Shown here: one piece after another, positions 9,287-17,938 of the stretch
Position numbering within the stretch: the stretch's first letter is position 1
Layout of the letters: each line of letters opens with the position of its first letter
Source: Aminicenans sp964648465
Lineage (GTDB): Bacteria > Acidobacteriota > Aminicenantia > Aminicenantales > Aminicenantaceae
Length of the DNA stretch: 60,372 nucleotides
NCBI GenBank assembly: GCA_964648465.1
Contig: CAZYMU010000017.1
Location: 1-60,372, forward strand
Reading direction: 5' to 3'
Notes under the pieces: model-generated
Database searches by the model: none
What the model saw: only the letters and a program-made list of their open reading frames with translations
What the model was told of the DNA's origin: nothing
Made by a program: the position numbers and the translations under genes

Positions 9287-10495
9287 TCAGTTAGCATAGT
9301 ATCCTTTTCTGTAGGACACTTTGTAATTCTTGTTTTTGACAATGATTGTTATATTTTTAAATTTTCCGTCCTTCTGGTAATTTTTTGGGTTGTAAACCAG
9401 GAGGTAGTATTCCTGGCAGGAATTTGTAGCCAGCTTGAATCCATCGCTCGGGTTTTGCGAGTTGTCGATAATTCCTCCGGAAGAATCTGCCACCTGGACA
9501 AATGTATCGAACACATCTTCGGACTGTTCATGCATTTTGATTCCCCGTATATCTTGGGGTTCCTTGTTCATGAAGATGAAGTTGAACATCACAGAGGCGT
9601 CTGAAAATGCCTGGCTGATTTGCTTTACATCCATCCTAGTGGCCCGGTTGTACATCGTGAACAAATCCTGGACTTGACCAATGATGTTGGGTTGGTCTTG
9701 ATACAAGGACATTAGTTGGTTTAGTATTCGTAGGTCGATTTCCGGACGGAATTCCCGTTGATAAAAGAAAAACACGATCTTTTGCCCTACCATGCGTTTC
9801 ATCTGACTGGCAAATATGAGGAATTTCCTCTGATCCACTATCCGGATCTCATCAAGTCTCTGCAGTGTATCTTTGTACCGTGGCAGTTGAAATTCCAAGC
9901 CGAACCCGCTTCCGGAATCGGATTCCATACCAGTCATAGGTGCACTAGACGTTTGACTGCTGATACTCCGGACGATCTTCTTTAAATCGTTCAACAGACT
10001 GTTGTAGTCTCCGGCTCCTATCTTAGTATCCTTACGAACAAGATTCTGTAACTCTTTGGAAATCTGCTCCTTGGTTTTCGTCTTGAGAGCTTCTCTGGGC
10101 AAGGTATAACGCTTCAAGGGTGTAATGACCGTTAGAGTGTCATCAGGAAGCAGGACATTTTTGAAGAAATAATCAATAGCGTCATTTAGCTGAGGATTAT
10201 AGTCTAGGAATTGAAACAGCATGAAGAACCGACGAGCAGTGTTAGGTGTCGACCAGGAGGCCCCTTCCTGTTTTTGCAGGTTAGTATTTTTGACCAGATA
10301 GAAAGACTTCAAGTCCTGGAGTTGTCCGTCTTCATATATCTCAAAGTCCTGAGGGGTCAGAGTGTCAACAAACAAATTCCCATCCATAACTCTGACTGGA
10401 ACTTCAATGTATACAACTAGGACTTCATGCTTCTCTTGAGCGAAGAGATGAACTGATAAGATTATAAGGATTGAAATAAATATTAATTTTTTCAT
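9287..10495 (-). CDS. VWFA-related acidobacterial-type secreted protein
   Basis: Secreted protein of 402 residues with a signal peptide (MKKLIFISILIILSVHLFAQ). It has the sequence layout of the VWFA-related domain typical of Acidobacteriota: EVPVRVMDGNLFVDTLTPQDFEIYEDGQ near 32-59, a region with FLIFASQMKRMVGQKIVFFF near 230-249, and a C-terminal strand YYLLVYNPKNYQKDGKFKNI. The classical MIDAS DxSxS triad of active VWA domains is not obvious, so metal binding is doubtful. Function unknown; the family is generally envelope-associated. A GGGGAG ribosome-binding site precedes the ATG. The gene is convergent with the PLP enzyme, with only 15 bases between them. Confidence 0.75.
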   Translation of the reverse strand: MKKLIFISILIILSVHLFAQEKHEVLVVYIEVPVRVMDGNLFVDTLTPQDFEIYEDGQLQDLKSFYLVKNTNLQKQEGASWSTPNTARRFFMLFQFLDYNPQLNDAIDYFFKNVLLPDDTLTVITPLKRYTLPREALKTKTKEQISKELQNLVRKDTKIGAGDYNSLLNDLKKIVRSISSQTSSAPMTGMESDSGSGFGLEFQLPRYKDTLQRLDEIRIVDQRKFLIFASQMKRMVGQKIVFFFYQREFRPEIDLRILNQLMSLYQDQPNIIGQVQDLFTMYNRATRMDVKQISQAFSDASVMFNFIFMNKEPQDIRGIKMHEQSEDVFDTFVQVADSSGGIIDNSQNPSDGFKLATNSCQEYYLLVYNPKNYQKDGKFKNITIIVKNKNYKVSYRKGYYAN

Positions 10496-10783
10496 AGTTA
10501 TTTTCTCCCCAGGTTAATTATATTTTATGCCAATTTAATAATCAAAATAGCTTTTTCGATCTTCTGACTTACACCATTCTCTTTTTTTTCATTATACGAC
10601 TATTTCATATTCGGGTACAGTAAAAAAACAACAGATCATACTCACTACATCCACTGAAGACGTAAGATTTCAGGTGAGTGGCAAACCGTAAGAGAATCGA
10701 GATTTAATCACTGTGTTAGTAAGTAGATGTAGTTCAGGATCAATAATTTTATGATTTACTGAGTTTCAATTGGGTCATTGAAA
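10496..10783. other. Intergenic region, no gene seen
   Basis: Lies between two reverse-strand genes. It holds the ribosome-binding site of the VWFA-related gene at its left end and otherwise AT-rich DNA with no open frame of interest. I see no clear terminator hairpin for the DUF5916 gene that ends at its right edge. Confidence 0.5.
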
Positions 10784-12814
10784 TCAGAATGCATAGGAAC
10801 ATTTCACGAAAAGTGTCTGAGGCTTATCATCCAGGACGCTATAGCGAGGGTCACCGTACTGATAGCCGAACTGCAACATTCCAGCGGGATGTTTAAAGCG
10901 GTAAAATAAAAGTATCTGCAGATTTCTCTTTTTGTTCAATTCGTTATACTGAAAAAAGCCCTTGAGGAAAATATTCCGGTTGATATTGTACGTGGATCTC
11001 ATCACGAAGATCATCCATTGTTTGTCGGTCCGGTTACCACCGGCAGCGGGATGATTAAGAGACTGAAATGCAAATTCCGAAGACAGCTTTTGGGTGATCT
11101 TGAGTCGTTTGTTGATCTCAGCAAGACGAAAAGTCCGGCCGAAGTTGTATCCAAAAGTAAGCAAAATGTTAAAAAGCTGCCACTCGCGGGTGTCCAACCC
11201 GATAAATAACCTGGTCTCCCGGTTACGGAACTCCTCTTCAAAAAGTTTATATTCTTCCCTGTGCATAAGATTGAATTCAAAACGGTTTTGTTTCATGAGA
11301 GAGAGCCCCTGGTCGATCTGCCAGCTTCGCAGTGTTCTATCTGTGCCCCAGAAGATGTCGTAGTTGGAGATGTACTTGATGTATTCTATTCCCCACTTCT
11401 GCATCACGAAAGTTTTAATAAGACTGGAATTCACTTCTCTCCGATTGTCATCCCAGATATATCCCACAGTGTTGGCATTGTCCCCGAAATTGGCCCCTAC
11501 CTGAGAGTAGCCGATATGAAAATGGAATGTCTCTGTTTTGTAGCTGGGGAACAGCGAGAAGGCCAGATTCTCAGAACCGTAGTCCCCATAACTTAATGCA
11601 AGCTGGCCCTTAAAACTCAGGTTTTGGGATATTGACAAGTGGGTATCAAGCCCTGCCGTTCCGAAATTCTGCCCGTTTATCAGTTTGTTGGCAGCCAAAA
11701 GACCGACGGTTGATGTTCCTAAAACGCGTCTGTTCAAACGGACAGCACTAAAATTGGCAGTATCCTCCTCATTCTTTATAGATTGATTGCTCGTGGCGCT
11801 AACATCTAAGGCACCGAATTCTCCAGAAAACGCAAACCCACCATAGATATCTCCAATACGTTTGCTGTAAAATAACTGCTCATAAGGAAGCTGGTACTTG
11901 TCCGATCCCTTGCGAAAATACTCCCGTTTTTCAGGGAGACAAAGCTCATACCTAGTGAGATTAAAAACTTCTTGATCTGGTTCGACGGTAAAAAAATCCG
12001 GATTTATAGTGAGCTGACTGCTTATAGTGTTTGTGAATTTCAAGGGAACATCGATACCGGCACGAATATTCGTTCCTTCTCTGCCAGACATTACCATAAC
12101 ATATGGAATAGCCTCTACCCATTTTTCTACAAGTGCGAGAGTCAATTTTCCCAACCCTTCCATTTCTGATAAACGAAAAGCTGGATCCAGGGGCTCGGTC
12201 CAGAAACTGCTGTCAAGGCGTGGTACGACACGTGAAAAACTTACACCAAGACTTGATCCATCTTCGGGGACAAACATCAAGGTGGTCAAATTGATCGCGA
12301 TTTCTGCCGTCCATCCATCAGATGACTGCTGTATCCCGACCTCCCAATCGCCATTCCACTCGGAGTTCAGCATAAGTCCATCCTTACGGATGATGCCGTC
12401 GGCCTGTGTCCCTAGGGTGTTTACACCAAAAAAGAAGTAATTGTCGATGTTTTCGAACAGGTCAAGCAGGATAAATACAGAATCATCTGTTTTGATGTTT
12501 CCATCTCTCTGTTTGACCAAAGCTCTTATCTTATCCTTTTCTTTATCCTTGCATATGAATCCGACATAGAGACTCTTTTTATCAAATGTAGCTTTTACAG
12601 AGGTCTGTACAAGAGACTGATCGAGGCGATCCGTTTGGAAGACGATGAGCTCGTTGATCTCCTCACTTTTCCGCCATATGGAGTCATTCAGAACTCCATC
12701 AATTATGACTGGTGTGGATGTCTTCCGCGCAAAGTGCTTTTGCGTGTCGTTCTGGGCAAGTAAATCCGGCAGGAAAAAAACAAGGACCAGGAGGCAAAAA
12801 ACAGTCTTTTTCAT
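10784..12814 (-). CDS. DUF5916 outer-membrane protein with N-terminal CBM9-like domain
   Basis: Exported protein of 676 residues: signal peptide (MKKTVFCLLVLVFFLPDLLAQ), then a carbohydrate-binding-module-9-like or DOMON-like sandwich (STPVIIDGVLNDSIWRKSEE at 33-52 is the classic opening; NSEWNGDWEVGIQQSSDGWT near 150-169). The rest is a long DUF5916 region rich in alternating aromatic strands, ending in FVKCSYAF with a terminal Phe as expected for an outer-membrane beta-barrel. The family is common in Bacteroidota, Acidobacteriota and Aminicenantes; its function is unknown, with passive uptake or glycan handling suggested by architecture only. A C-terminal piece of another family member lies at the right edge of the window. 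Confidence 0.8.
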   Translation of the reverse strand: MKKTVFCLLVLVFFLPDLLAQNDTQKHFARKTSTPVIIDGVLNDSIWRKSEEINELIVFQTDRLDQSLVQTSVKATFDKKSLYVGFICKDKEKDKIRALVKQRDGNIKTDDSVFILLDLFENIDNYFFFGVNTLGTQADGIIRKDGLMLNSEWNGDWEVGIQQSSDGWTAEIAINLTTLMFVPEDGSSLGVSFSRVVPRLDSSFWTEPLDPAFRLSEMEGLGKLTLALVEKWVEAIPYVMVMSGREGTNIRAGIDVPLKFTNTISSQLTINPDFFTVEPDQEVFNLTRYELCLPEKREYFRKGSDKYQLPYEQLFYSKRIGDIYGGFAFSGEFGALDVSATSNQSIKNEEDTANFSAVRLNRRVLGTSTVGLLAANKLINGQNFGTAGLDTHLSISQNLSFKGQLALSYGDYGSENLAFSLFPSYKTETFHFHIGYSQVGANFGDNANTVGYIWDDNRREVNSSLIKTFVMQKWGIEYIKYISNYDIFWGTDRTLRSWQIDQGLSLMKQNRFEFNLMHREEYKLFEEEFRNRETRLFIGLDTREWQLFNILLTFGYNFGRTFRLAEINKRLKITQKLSSEFAFQSLNHPAAGGNRTDKQWMIFVMRSTYNINRNIFLKGFFQYNELNKKRNLQILLFYRFKHPAGMLQFGYQYGDPRYSVLDDKPQTLFVKCSYAF

Positions 12815-12917
12815 TATGGTATTGAACAGACTTATATATCATTTTTAAAACAGAAATTCAAAATTGGGGAAAACTGTTCTTCTTTATGAGACTTTAGGCA
12901 GAGATGAATTGCTTATT

Positions 12918-13862
12918 TTATTTTCTTGTGCTTTTCAGATATTTCAGGAATTCGGCGTCTGTCGAAAGCAGCAGCCAGGTTTCTTTATCCATTATCGTGC
13001 GGTATATTTCCAGAGTCTTCATGAACTGGTAAAATTCCGGATCCAGATTATAAGCGCTGGCATAGATTTTTGTGGATTCAGCATCTGCTTTTCCCTTGAG
13101 TTCCTGTGCTTTCTTATAGGCTTCGGATTGGATCCTTTTCAATTCCCGCTCTTTCTGTCCACGAATCTCAGCGCTTTTTCCGTCTCCTTCCGAGCGGTAT
13201 CTTGCAGCGATTCGCTGCCGTTCGGCGATCATACGATCAAAAACTTTCCTCTGAACATCATCCACATAATTAATCCTTTTAATCTTGACATCTGTAATTT
13301 CCACTCCTATTTCCGGGGTAATTTTTGCAGATGCTTCCAAAATAATATTGGCGATTTTTTCTCTTCCTGTTTCAATTTCTTGGACGGCCTCTCGGGTTTC
13401 CAGAACAGAAGTTTCTTCAGTCATTTCAAATTCGCGGTTTGAAACACGTACAATCTCGATAAGGTCAAAGTTGGCAATAGCATTTCTTGTCTCTCCATCT
13501 ACAATGTCATCCATTCTTGAGTAAGCTCCTCTCTCATCTCTGACTCTCTGAAAGAAAACGAGAGGATCGCTGATTCTCCAGCGTGCATAGGTATCGACCC
13601 AGATGTACTTTTTGTCTTTTGTTGGGATCTGGTTGGGATCTCCATCCCATTCGAGCCAGCGTTTCTCGAAAAAGTTGGCTTTCTGGATGAAAGGAGCTTT
13701 TATGTGGAGACCGGGTGAAGTGACAGCATTTCCTATTGGCTCACCGAATTGAGTAATGATCACCTGGTTTGTCTCGGAAACTATATATAATGCATCTGTA
13801 AGAATAATTAGAACAGCTAACGCAACAACTATAACTAAAATACTTTTTGTTTGCTTGGTCAT
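12918..13862 (-). CDS. hflC: HflC, SPFH/band 7 membrane protein
   Basis: SPFH-domain membrane protein of 314 residues, partner of HflK in the complex that surrounds the FtsH protease and modulates degradation of membrane proteins. One N-terminal transmembrane helix (about 7-25) is followed by the band 7 domain (VSETNQVIITQFGEPIGNAV) and a long helical region that carries the stretch RIQSEAYKKAQELKGKADAE. The start codon overlaps the stop of hflK by four bases (ATGA), so the two are translationally coupled, as expected for subunits needed in equal amounts. Length and order are normal for the family. Confidence 0.92.
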   Translation of the reverse strand: MTKQTKSILVIVVALAVLIILTDALYIVSETNQVIITQFGEPIGNAVTSPGLHIKAPFIQKANFFEKRWLEWDGDPNQIPTKDKKYIWVDTYARWRISDPLVFFQRVRDERGAYSRMDDIVDGETRNAIANFDLIEIVRVSNREFEMTEETSVLETREAVQEIETGREKIANIILEASAKITPEIGVEITDVKIKRINYVDDVQRKVFDRMIAERQRIAARYRSEGDGKSAEIRGQKERELKRIQSEAYKKAQELKGKADAESTKIYASAYNLDPEFYQFMKTLEIYRTIMDKETWLLLSTDAEFLKYLKSTRK

Positions 13863-14836
13863 TTTTTCACCTCCTCACCCAGATTCAACAGGGGAAGTAT
13901 GTTTTTCTGCTTCTCATCGAAGATTATTTTCTTGCTTATTTTTGGAAGGATCTCATTTATTGCTTCAAGGTATAACCGTTTTCGTGTCACTAATGGGGCA
14001 CGGACATATTCTCTGTAGATAGCCCTGAACCTGGTTGCATCACCCTGTGCATTGTTTATTCTGGCCATGGCATAACCTTCGGCACCCCTTATTGTTTGTT
14101 CTGCCACTCCTGAGGCTTTGGGAATTTCCTTGTTGTATTCTGACCATGCTTCATTAATTTTACGTTCCCTTTCCTGTTGTGATTCATTGACTTCGTTAAA
14201 TGAAGCCTTGACAGGGTCCGGGGGATTCACATCCTGAAAGATAAGCTGATTGACTTCTATCCCTATTTCGTAGAGATCACAAAGTTTCTGGAGTTCCTCT
14301 TTTGCTTGTAAGGCAATTCGGGCACGTCCGACAGTGATGACTTCGTCTACGGAATTATCACCGATAACTTTTCTTATTATCGCCTCGTTCATATAACGAA
14401 AAGTTAGCTCTGCATCCCTGACTTTGAAAAGGTATTTATAGGCGTCTTCAATTTTGTACTGAACAATCCATTCCGCAACAACAACGTTTAAATCTCCGGT
14501 CAGCATTACAGCTTCTTTCAATGATTCACCTGTGACTCTGTATTCGGACTTGATCCCAGCCCTGGAAGTCCGGAATCCAAACTCCATTTTCAACTGCCTC
14601 TGTACGGAAACTTTGGTCAGTTTTTCTATGCCAAGAGGGAGCTTTAGGTGCAGTCCTGGATTAGTGGTCCTGACGAATTTGCCGAAGCGAAGAATGACTC
14701 CCATTTCTTCTTGACTGACTTGGTACAATGACCCTACAATAATAATGAGAACGATGACAGCAACTGCTATTAATTTTATGACTCCTGGCTTGATTTTAGG
14801 TAATTTTAAATCTATTGTTGAAAAGTCATTTGCCAT
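13859..14836 (-). CDS. hflK: HflK, SPFH/band 7 membrane protein
   Basis: SPFH-domain membrane protein of 325 residues, the HflK partner in the HflKC-FtsH complex. One transmembrane helix near residues 20-40 (VIKLIAVAVIVLIIIVGSLY) is followed by QEEMGVILRFGKFVRTTNPG and a helical arm (about 215-280) with the characteristic FQDVNPPDPVKASFNEVNES. The N-terminus is shorter than in proteobacterial HflK and lacks the glycine-rich cytoplasmic tail. AAGGAGG lies a few bases before the ATG, making it the first gene of the hflK-hflC pair. Threonine synthase lies upstream on the same strand, 108 bases away, and is unlikely to be functionally related. Confidence 0.92.
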   Translation of the reverse strand: MANDFSTIDLKLPKIKPGVIKLIAVAVIVLIIIVGSLYQVSQEEMGVILRFGKFVRTTNPGLHLKLPLGIEKLTKVSVQRQLKMEFGFRTSRAGIKSEYRVTGESLKEAVMLTGDLNVVVAEWIVQYKIEDAYKYLFKVRDAELTFRYMNEAIIRKVIGDNSVDEVITVGRARIALQAKEELQKLCDLYEIGIEVNQLIFQDVNPPDPVKASFNEVNESQQERERKINEAWSEYNKEIPKASGVAEQTIRGAEGYAMARINNAQGDATRFRAIYREYVRAPLVTRKRLYLEAINEILPKISKKIIFDEKQKNILPLLNLGEEVKK

Positions 14837-14944
14837 AGAAACCTCCTTTGCTTAAGTTGAATTACTTAAATTTAATTATTCTTAGTATATAATAACACAG
14901 GAAAAAATTAATATAAAGCAACCTAACAGCAGTGGATGAATACT

Positions 14945-16147
14945 TTAAGTAAGAATTGAAGAAATTGTTTCATCCAGTTTCAAAAGTGTAGAGTTTTGAA
15001 TGTTCATCTTAGAGCAGTCAAAATTTTTTATTCCTTTTAAACCGCTTCCTGTAATGATGAGGATGATTCTGTCTTTTGAGTCGAACTTGATTCTCTTTGA
15101 AAGTTTGAAAAAGCCGGCTAATGTAGTGGCAGACGCGGGGAGGCAGAAAATTCCCTCGAGTTCTGCTAATATTTTTTGAGCTAACAAAATCTCTTTGTCT
15201 GAAACATCAATTATCATGCCGCCGTTGTTGCAGATCATTTTGAGCGCGATGTTCCCCCCGGGAGGGTTAGGATTGCTTATGGCCTGTGCTACTGTCTCTT
15301 TTTGTTTTATTCTTTGTACTTTCCGCTTTTTCAAAGCAAATGCGTTTGCGATAGGTGCACAGCCTTCGGCTTGGACTCCTATGAAGGTTGGAAGTTGTTG
15401 AATAAATCCCTGGTGTTTTAAATCCAGGAATGCTTTCATGAGACCGATAATATTTCCGCCTGAACTAACTGGTGTAAATATATACTGGGGGATTTGTTTT
15501 TTTAGCTGGAAAAATATTTCGAAACCTATAGTTTTATAGCCTTCGACACGGAAAGGATCTATGGAGTTCATGAAATAAATACTGTATTTTTTCCCTAACG
15601 ATAGGCTTTTATAGAAAAGATCTCCATAGTCTCCCTGTACTTTGATTAGCACAGGATTGTAAACTGCTGCGGAAACAAGCTTTTCGTAAGATACATCTTC
15701 TTTGACGAGAATAAACGTCCGAAGCCCTGCTTTTGCGCCATAAGCAGCAGTGGAAGAGGCCATGTTTCCCGTTGAGACAGTCCCGATTTTATCGATGCCT
15801 GAGGAGACAGCTTTTTGTACAGCTACAGAAGTCCCCCTGTCCTTGAAACTGCTTGTAGGGTTAGAAGATTCATTTTTGGCAAAAATTGAAGGCAGTTCAT
15901 ATTTTTTAATCAGCCTGTTGAGCCTCATAAGAGGAGTATTTCCCTCTCCCAGGAGCAGGCTTTGTTGCACTTTTGAGAGAGGAAGAAAATCTAAAAATTT
16001 TTCTAAAGGATTAGGTTTATTTAAAGATAAATTCTTTTTTTTCTCGTGCAAATGGAAAAGAAGCGGTTCCCTGCAATCTGGGCACAAAGTATTGAAAAGG
16101 TCAAGGGGATATGTTTTTTTACAGAAGATACATTCAAGATATTCCAT
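14945..16147 (-). CDS. thrC: Threonine synthase
   Basis: Pyridoxal-phosphate enzyme converting O-phospho-L-homoserine to L-threonine. The N-terminus carries a zinc-ribbon-like pair of motifs, CIFCKKTYP (6-14) and CPDC (about 28-31), seen in many archaeal and bacterial threonine synthases. The active-site stretch NESSNPTSSFKDRGTSVAV (about 90-108) contains the PLP-binding Lys. A phosphate-binding glycine cluster is present at TPVSSGGNIIGLM near 219-231. Length of 400 residues is normal for the short class. No other threonine-pathway gene is adjacent. A threonine dehydratase or cysteate synthase role is less likely but not excluded by motifs alone. Confidence 0.85.
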   Translation of the reverse strand: MEYLECIFCKKTYPLDLFNTLCPDCREPLLFHLHEKKKNLSLNKPNPLEKFLDFLPLSKVQQSLLLGEGNTPLMRLNRLIKKYELPSIFAKNESSNPTSSFKDRGTSVAVQKAVSSGIDKIGTVSTGNMASSTAAYGAKAGLRTFILVKEDVSYEKLVSAAVYNPVLIKVQGDYGDLFYKSLSLGKKYSIYFMNSIDPFRVEGYKTIGFEIFFQLKKQIPQYIFTPVSSGGNIIGLMKAFLDLKHQGFIQQLPTFIGVQAEGCAPIANAFALKKRKVQRIKQKETVAQAISNPNPPGGNIALKMICNNGGMIIDVSDKEILLAQKILAELEGIFCLPASATTLAGFFKLSKRIKFDSKDRIILIITGSGLKGIKNFDCSKMNIQNSTLLKLDETISSILT

Positions 16148-16411
16148 GTTGGCTACAATATAATAAAGAATAATTTTATTATGTGCAAAAACTTTTTATT
16201 GTCTCCATATGGAAACCATCTCCTTCAGTTTTAGAATGAATTGCTTTGTGATTGTGTTATAATTATATCTGATAATATCGGCAAAAATGTATAACAAGGC
16301 TACAAGAAAGAGGAATAAAACTCTTTTTTTTAAATGGAAGTATAGAAGAAGCATTGATCGAAGTCAAAAAAACCTCAATTTCTTGAAACCTATGAAAAAT
16401 GAGGATAAAAT
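16148..16411. other. Divergent intergenic region
   Basis: Separates threonine synthase (reverse) from the TSUP gene (forward). It contains an extended -10 promoter sequence at 16255-16263 and a weak hairpin AAGAG-loop-CTCTT followed by T residues (about 16309-16331). No gene is seen. Confidence 0.4.
16255..16263 (+). promoter_or_regulatory. Extended -10 promoter element
   Basis: TGT followed directly by a perfect TATAAT forms a TGn-extended -10 element that needs no good -35 box. Transcription would run forward toward the TSUP gene, leaving a leader of about 140 bases. Inferred from consensus only. Confidence 0.45.
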
Positions 16412-16771
16412 ATGTCTGATTTATTAATTTACATTTTAATCGGGTCTATTGCGGGCCTGGTTATGGGTACGATCGGTATTGGCGGCGGTGCTATAATTAT
16501 TGTTTCATTGCTTTATGTGGCGCATTTCCATCAAAAATTGGCGCAAGGCACGACTCTATTAATCATAGCTGCCCCAGTGAGTTTATTGGCTGCTTATAAT
16601 TACTACAGGAAAGGGTTTGTTGATGTTAAAGCTGCTGTTATCATCATGATAGGTTTTTTGATTTTTAGTTTTATGGGATCACAGCTTGCCGCAATATTAC
16701 CAAAGGAAGCACTGAAAATGATATTGGGAATCGGATTGATTCTGATGGGTTTTAAAATGGTATTTTTTTAG
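16412..16771 (+). CDS. Half-size TSUP (TauE/SafE) membrane permease
   Basis: Membrane protein of 119 residues with four hydrophobic segments (about 4-30, 42-62, 71-90, 100-118). It carries the TSUP signature GSIAGLVMGTIGIGGGAIII near residues 11-30 and a repeat of the same logic at the C-terminus (ILGIGLILMGFKMVFF). Full-length sulfite exporter/TSUP proteins have two such halves, about 250 residues. Stand-alone halves exist and are presumed to dimerise, so this need not be a fragment. Proposed substrates of the family are sulfite, sulfoacetate and other small organic anions; none can be assigned. GAGGA precedes the ATG. Confidence 0.65.
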   Translation: MSDLLIYILIGSIAGLVMGTIGIGGGAIIIVSLLYVAHFHQKLAQGTTLLIIAAPVSLLAAYNYYRKGFVDVKAAVIIMIGFLIFSFMGSQLAAILPKEALKMILGIGLILMGFKMVFF

Positions 16772-16922
16772 GTAAAAGATGAAATTCTTAACTGATGCGA
16801 AGTGGAAAACAGAGCGCAGAATAGGTTTAAGGAATCCAATTTATTATATCTATAAACCTCTGTTTATTTGGTGTTAAAGAAAAAACTCAGGGTAAAAGTA
16901 TCTTTTGAAGGAGGGTTAAATT

Positions 16923-17180
16923 ATTAAAGTTAAAAAGAAAAATGAGCAGGAATTCCTGGTAATGATAGAAGAGGAAGGTAGCAGTTCAGAGCACACAGTT
17001 AGTTTGGAGGATGACTATTATCAGAATTTAACTGACGGCCAAATATCCAAAGAAGAGTTGATAAGAAAGTCTTTTGAATTTCTGCTTGAAAGGGAATCTA
17101 AAGAATCAATACTTTCAGAATTTAATTTAAGGATCATTAAAAATTATTTTCCGGAATACGAAGAAAAAATAAAGGTGTAG
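16923..17180 (+). CDS. Small conserved protein, apparently ATT-initiated
   Basis: Soluble protein of about 86 residues. The first ATG in frame is at 16962, but the frame is open back to a stop at 16917-16919 and codes for KVKKKNEQEFLV before that ATG. A strong ribosome-binding site (AAGGAGGG, 16908-16915) sits about 8 bases before ATT 16923 and is far too distant from the ATG. I therefore place the start at ATT 16923 (ATT 16920 is the alternative). The sequence has a basic N-terminal strand, a Ser/Thr-rich strand SSSEHTVSLEDDYYQ, then LIRKSFEFLLERESKESIL and a C-terminal NYFPEYEEKI. It resembles a small uncharacterised family I recall only as hypothetical. It sits just before the J-domain gene. 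Confidence 0.6.
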   Translation: MKVKKKNEQEFLVMIEEEGSSSEHTVSLEDDYYQNLTDGQISKEELIRKSFEFLLERESKESILSEFNLRIIKNYFPEYEEKIKV

Positions 17181-17193
17181 AAAAAAGGGATAA

Positions 17194-17463
17194 ATGAAAA
17201 TCAAGGAAAAGGGTTTAAAGAAAAGAGCAAGAAAAATTTTAGGATTGGCGTCAAAAACAGAAATAGATATTGAAGAGATAAAAAGGCGATTTCGCCAGAA
17301 GACGAAAGAATACCATCCCGATACAGATATAGAGAATAAAAGTTTGAATAAGAAATTTAAATTGATTGTTCAAGCCAAAAATTACTTAGCGGGGAAGGAA
17401 AAGAATCCAGCACTACTGGAAGATGATAATTTTGTTTTACCTAACGCATTTAGGAGGGAATGA
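17194..17463 (+). CDS. Small J-domain protein
   Basis: A protein of 89 residues made almost entirely of a J domain: ARKILGLASKTEIDIEEIKR (helices I-II), the invariant HPD motif in TKEYHPDTDIENKS (about residues 40-42 for HPD), then helix III with KFKLIVQAKNYL. The J domain stimulates the ATPase of DnaK-type chaperones. The Gly/Phe, zinc-finger and C-terminal substrate-binding regions of DnaJ are absent, so this is a class III type J protein with an unknown client. It starts 13 bases after the small ATT-initiated protein, suggesting an operon; the stop overlaps the start region of the next gene. Confidence 0.7.
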   Translation: MKIKEKGLKKRARKILGLASKTEIDIEEIKRRFRQKTKEYHPDTDIENKSLNKKFKLIVQAKNYLAGKEKNPALLEDDNFVLPNAFRRE

Positions 17464-17906
17464 TGAAAGAACGCATTATTTTTGCATTAGCATTCGTACT
17501 TGTATTCTGTGCAATTTATGTCCAGGCCCAGGCACCGACACCTAACCCACAGCACAAAAAGCTCGGCTTTTGGATCGGCACATGGAAAATCGAGGGAGAG
17601 GGAAAGGAAACACCAATGTGGCTGGCAGGAAAATATTATGCAACCATGACTGCCGAATGGTTTGAAGGCAGATTTCACGTGATTTTGCACACCAAATGGT
17701 CTGGGGCAATGGGAGATTATAGTGAACTGGGCATTTTAGGCTACGATCCAGGATTCGGTAAATATTACCAATATGCCATTGACGAATTTGGTACCGGGTT
17801 GGCCTTCTACAGAACTGTAAAAGAAAACGTTTGGACGTACATAACCGACACGAAAGTTGAGGGTAAACCGGTGAAATTCCGCCATACCGTTGTGGACGAA
17901 TTGTAA
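17463..17906 (+). CDS. DUF1579-like exported protein, C-terminally short
   Basis: Exported protein of 147 residues (148 if the overlapping ATG at 17460 is used). A signal peptide (about 1-22, ending YVQAQA) is followed by the DUF1579-type opening HKKLGFWIGTWKIEGEGKET and the strands YSELGILGYDPGFGKYYQYA. The protein stops at KFRHTVVDEL, a point where family members usually continue for about 30 more residues with a last pair of strands. This gene may therefore be truncated, although the remaining part lacks stops or obvious errors. GGAGGG precedes the start. Function of the family is unknown; members are predicted lipocalin-like beta-barrels. Confidence 0.6.
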   Translation: MKERIIFALAFVLVFCAIYVQAQAPTPNPQHKKLGFWIGTWKIEGEGKETPMWLAGKYYATMTAEWFEGRFHVILHTKWSGAMGDYSELGILGYDPGFGKYYQYAIDEFGTGLAFYRTVKENVWTYITDTKVEGKPVKFRHTVVDEL

Positions 17907-17938
17907 ATTTCTATAAACATCGGTAAAATCTTGACTTA

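Noticed and set aside
12864..13442. Forward reading frame of 192 codons antisense to hflC
   Set aside because: It mirrors the hflC coding region, is Phe/Ser/Cys-rich as expected of a complement frame, and has no ribosome-binding site.
16779..16878. 33-codon forward ORF between the TSUP and ATT-start genes
   Set aside because: No ribosome-binding site and no recognisable features; too short to support.
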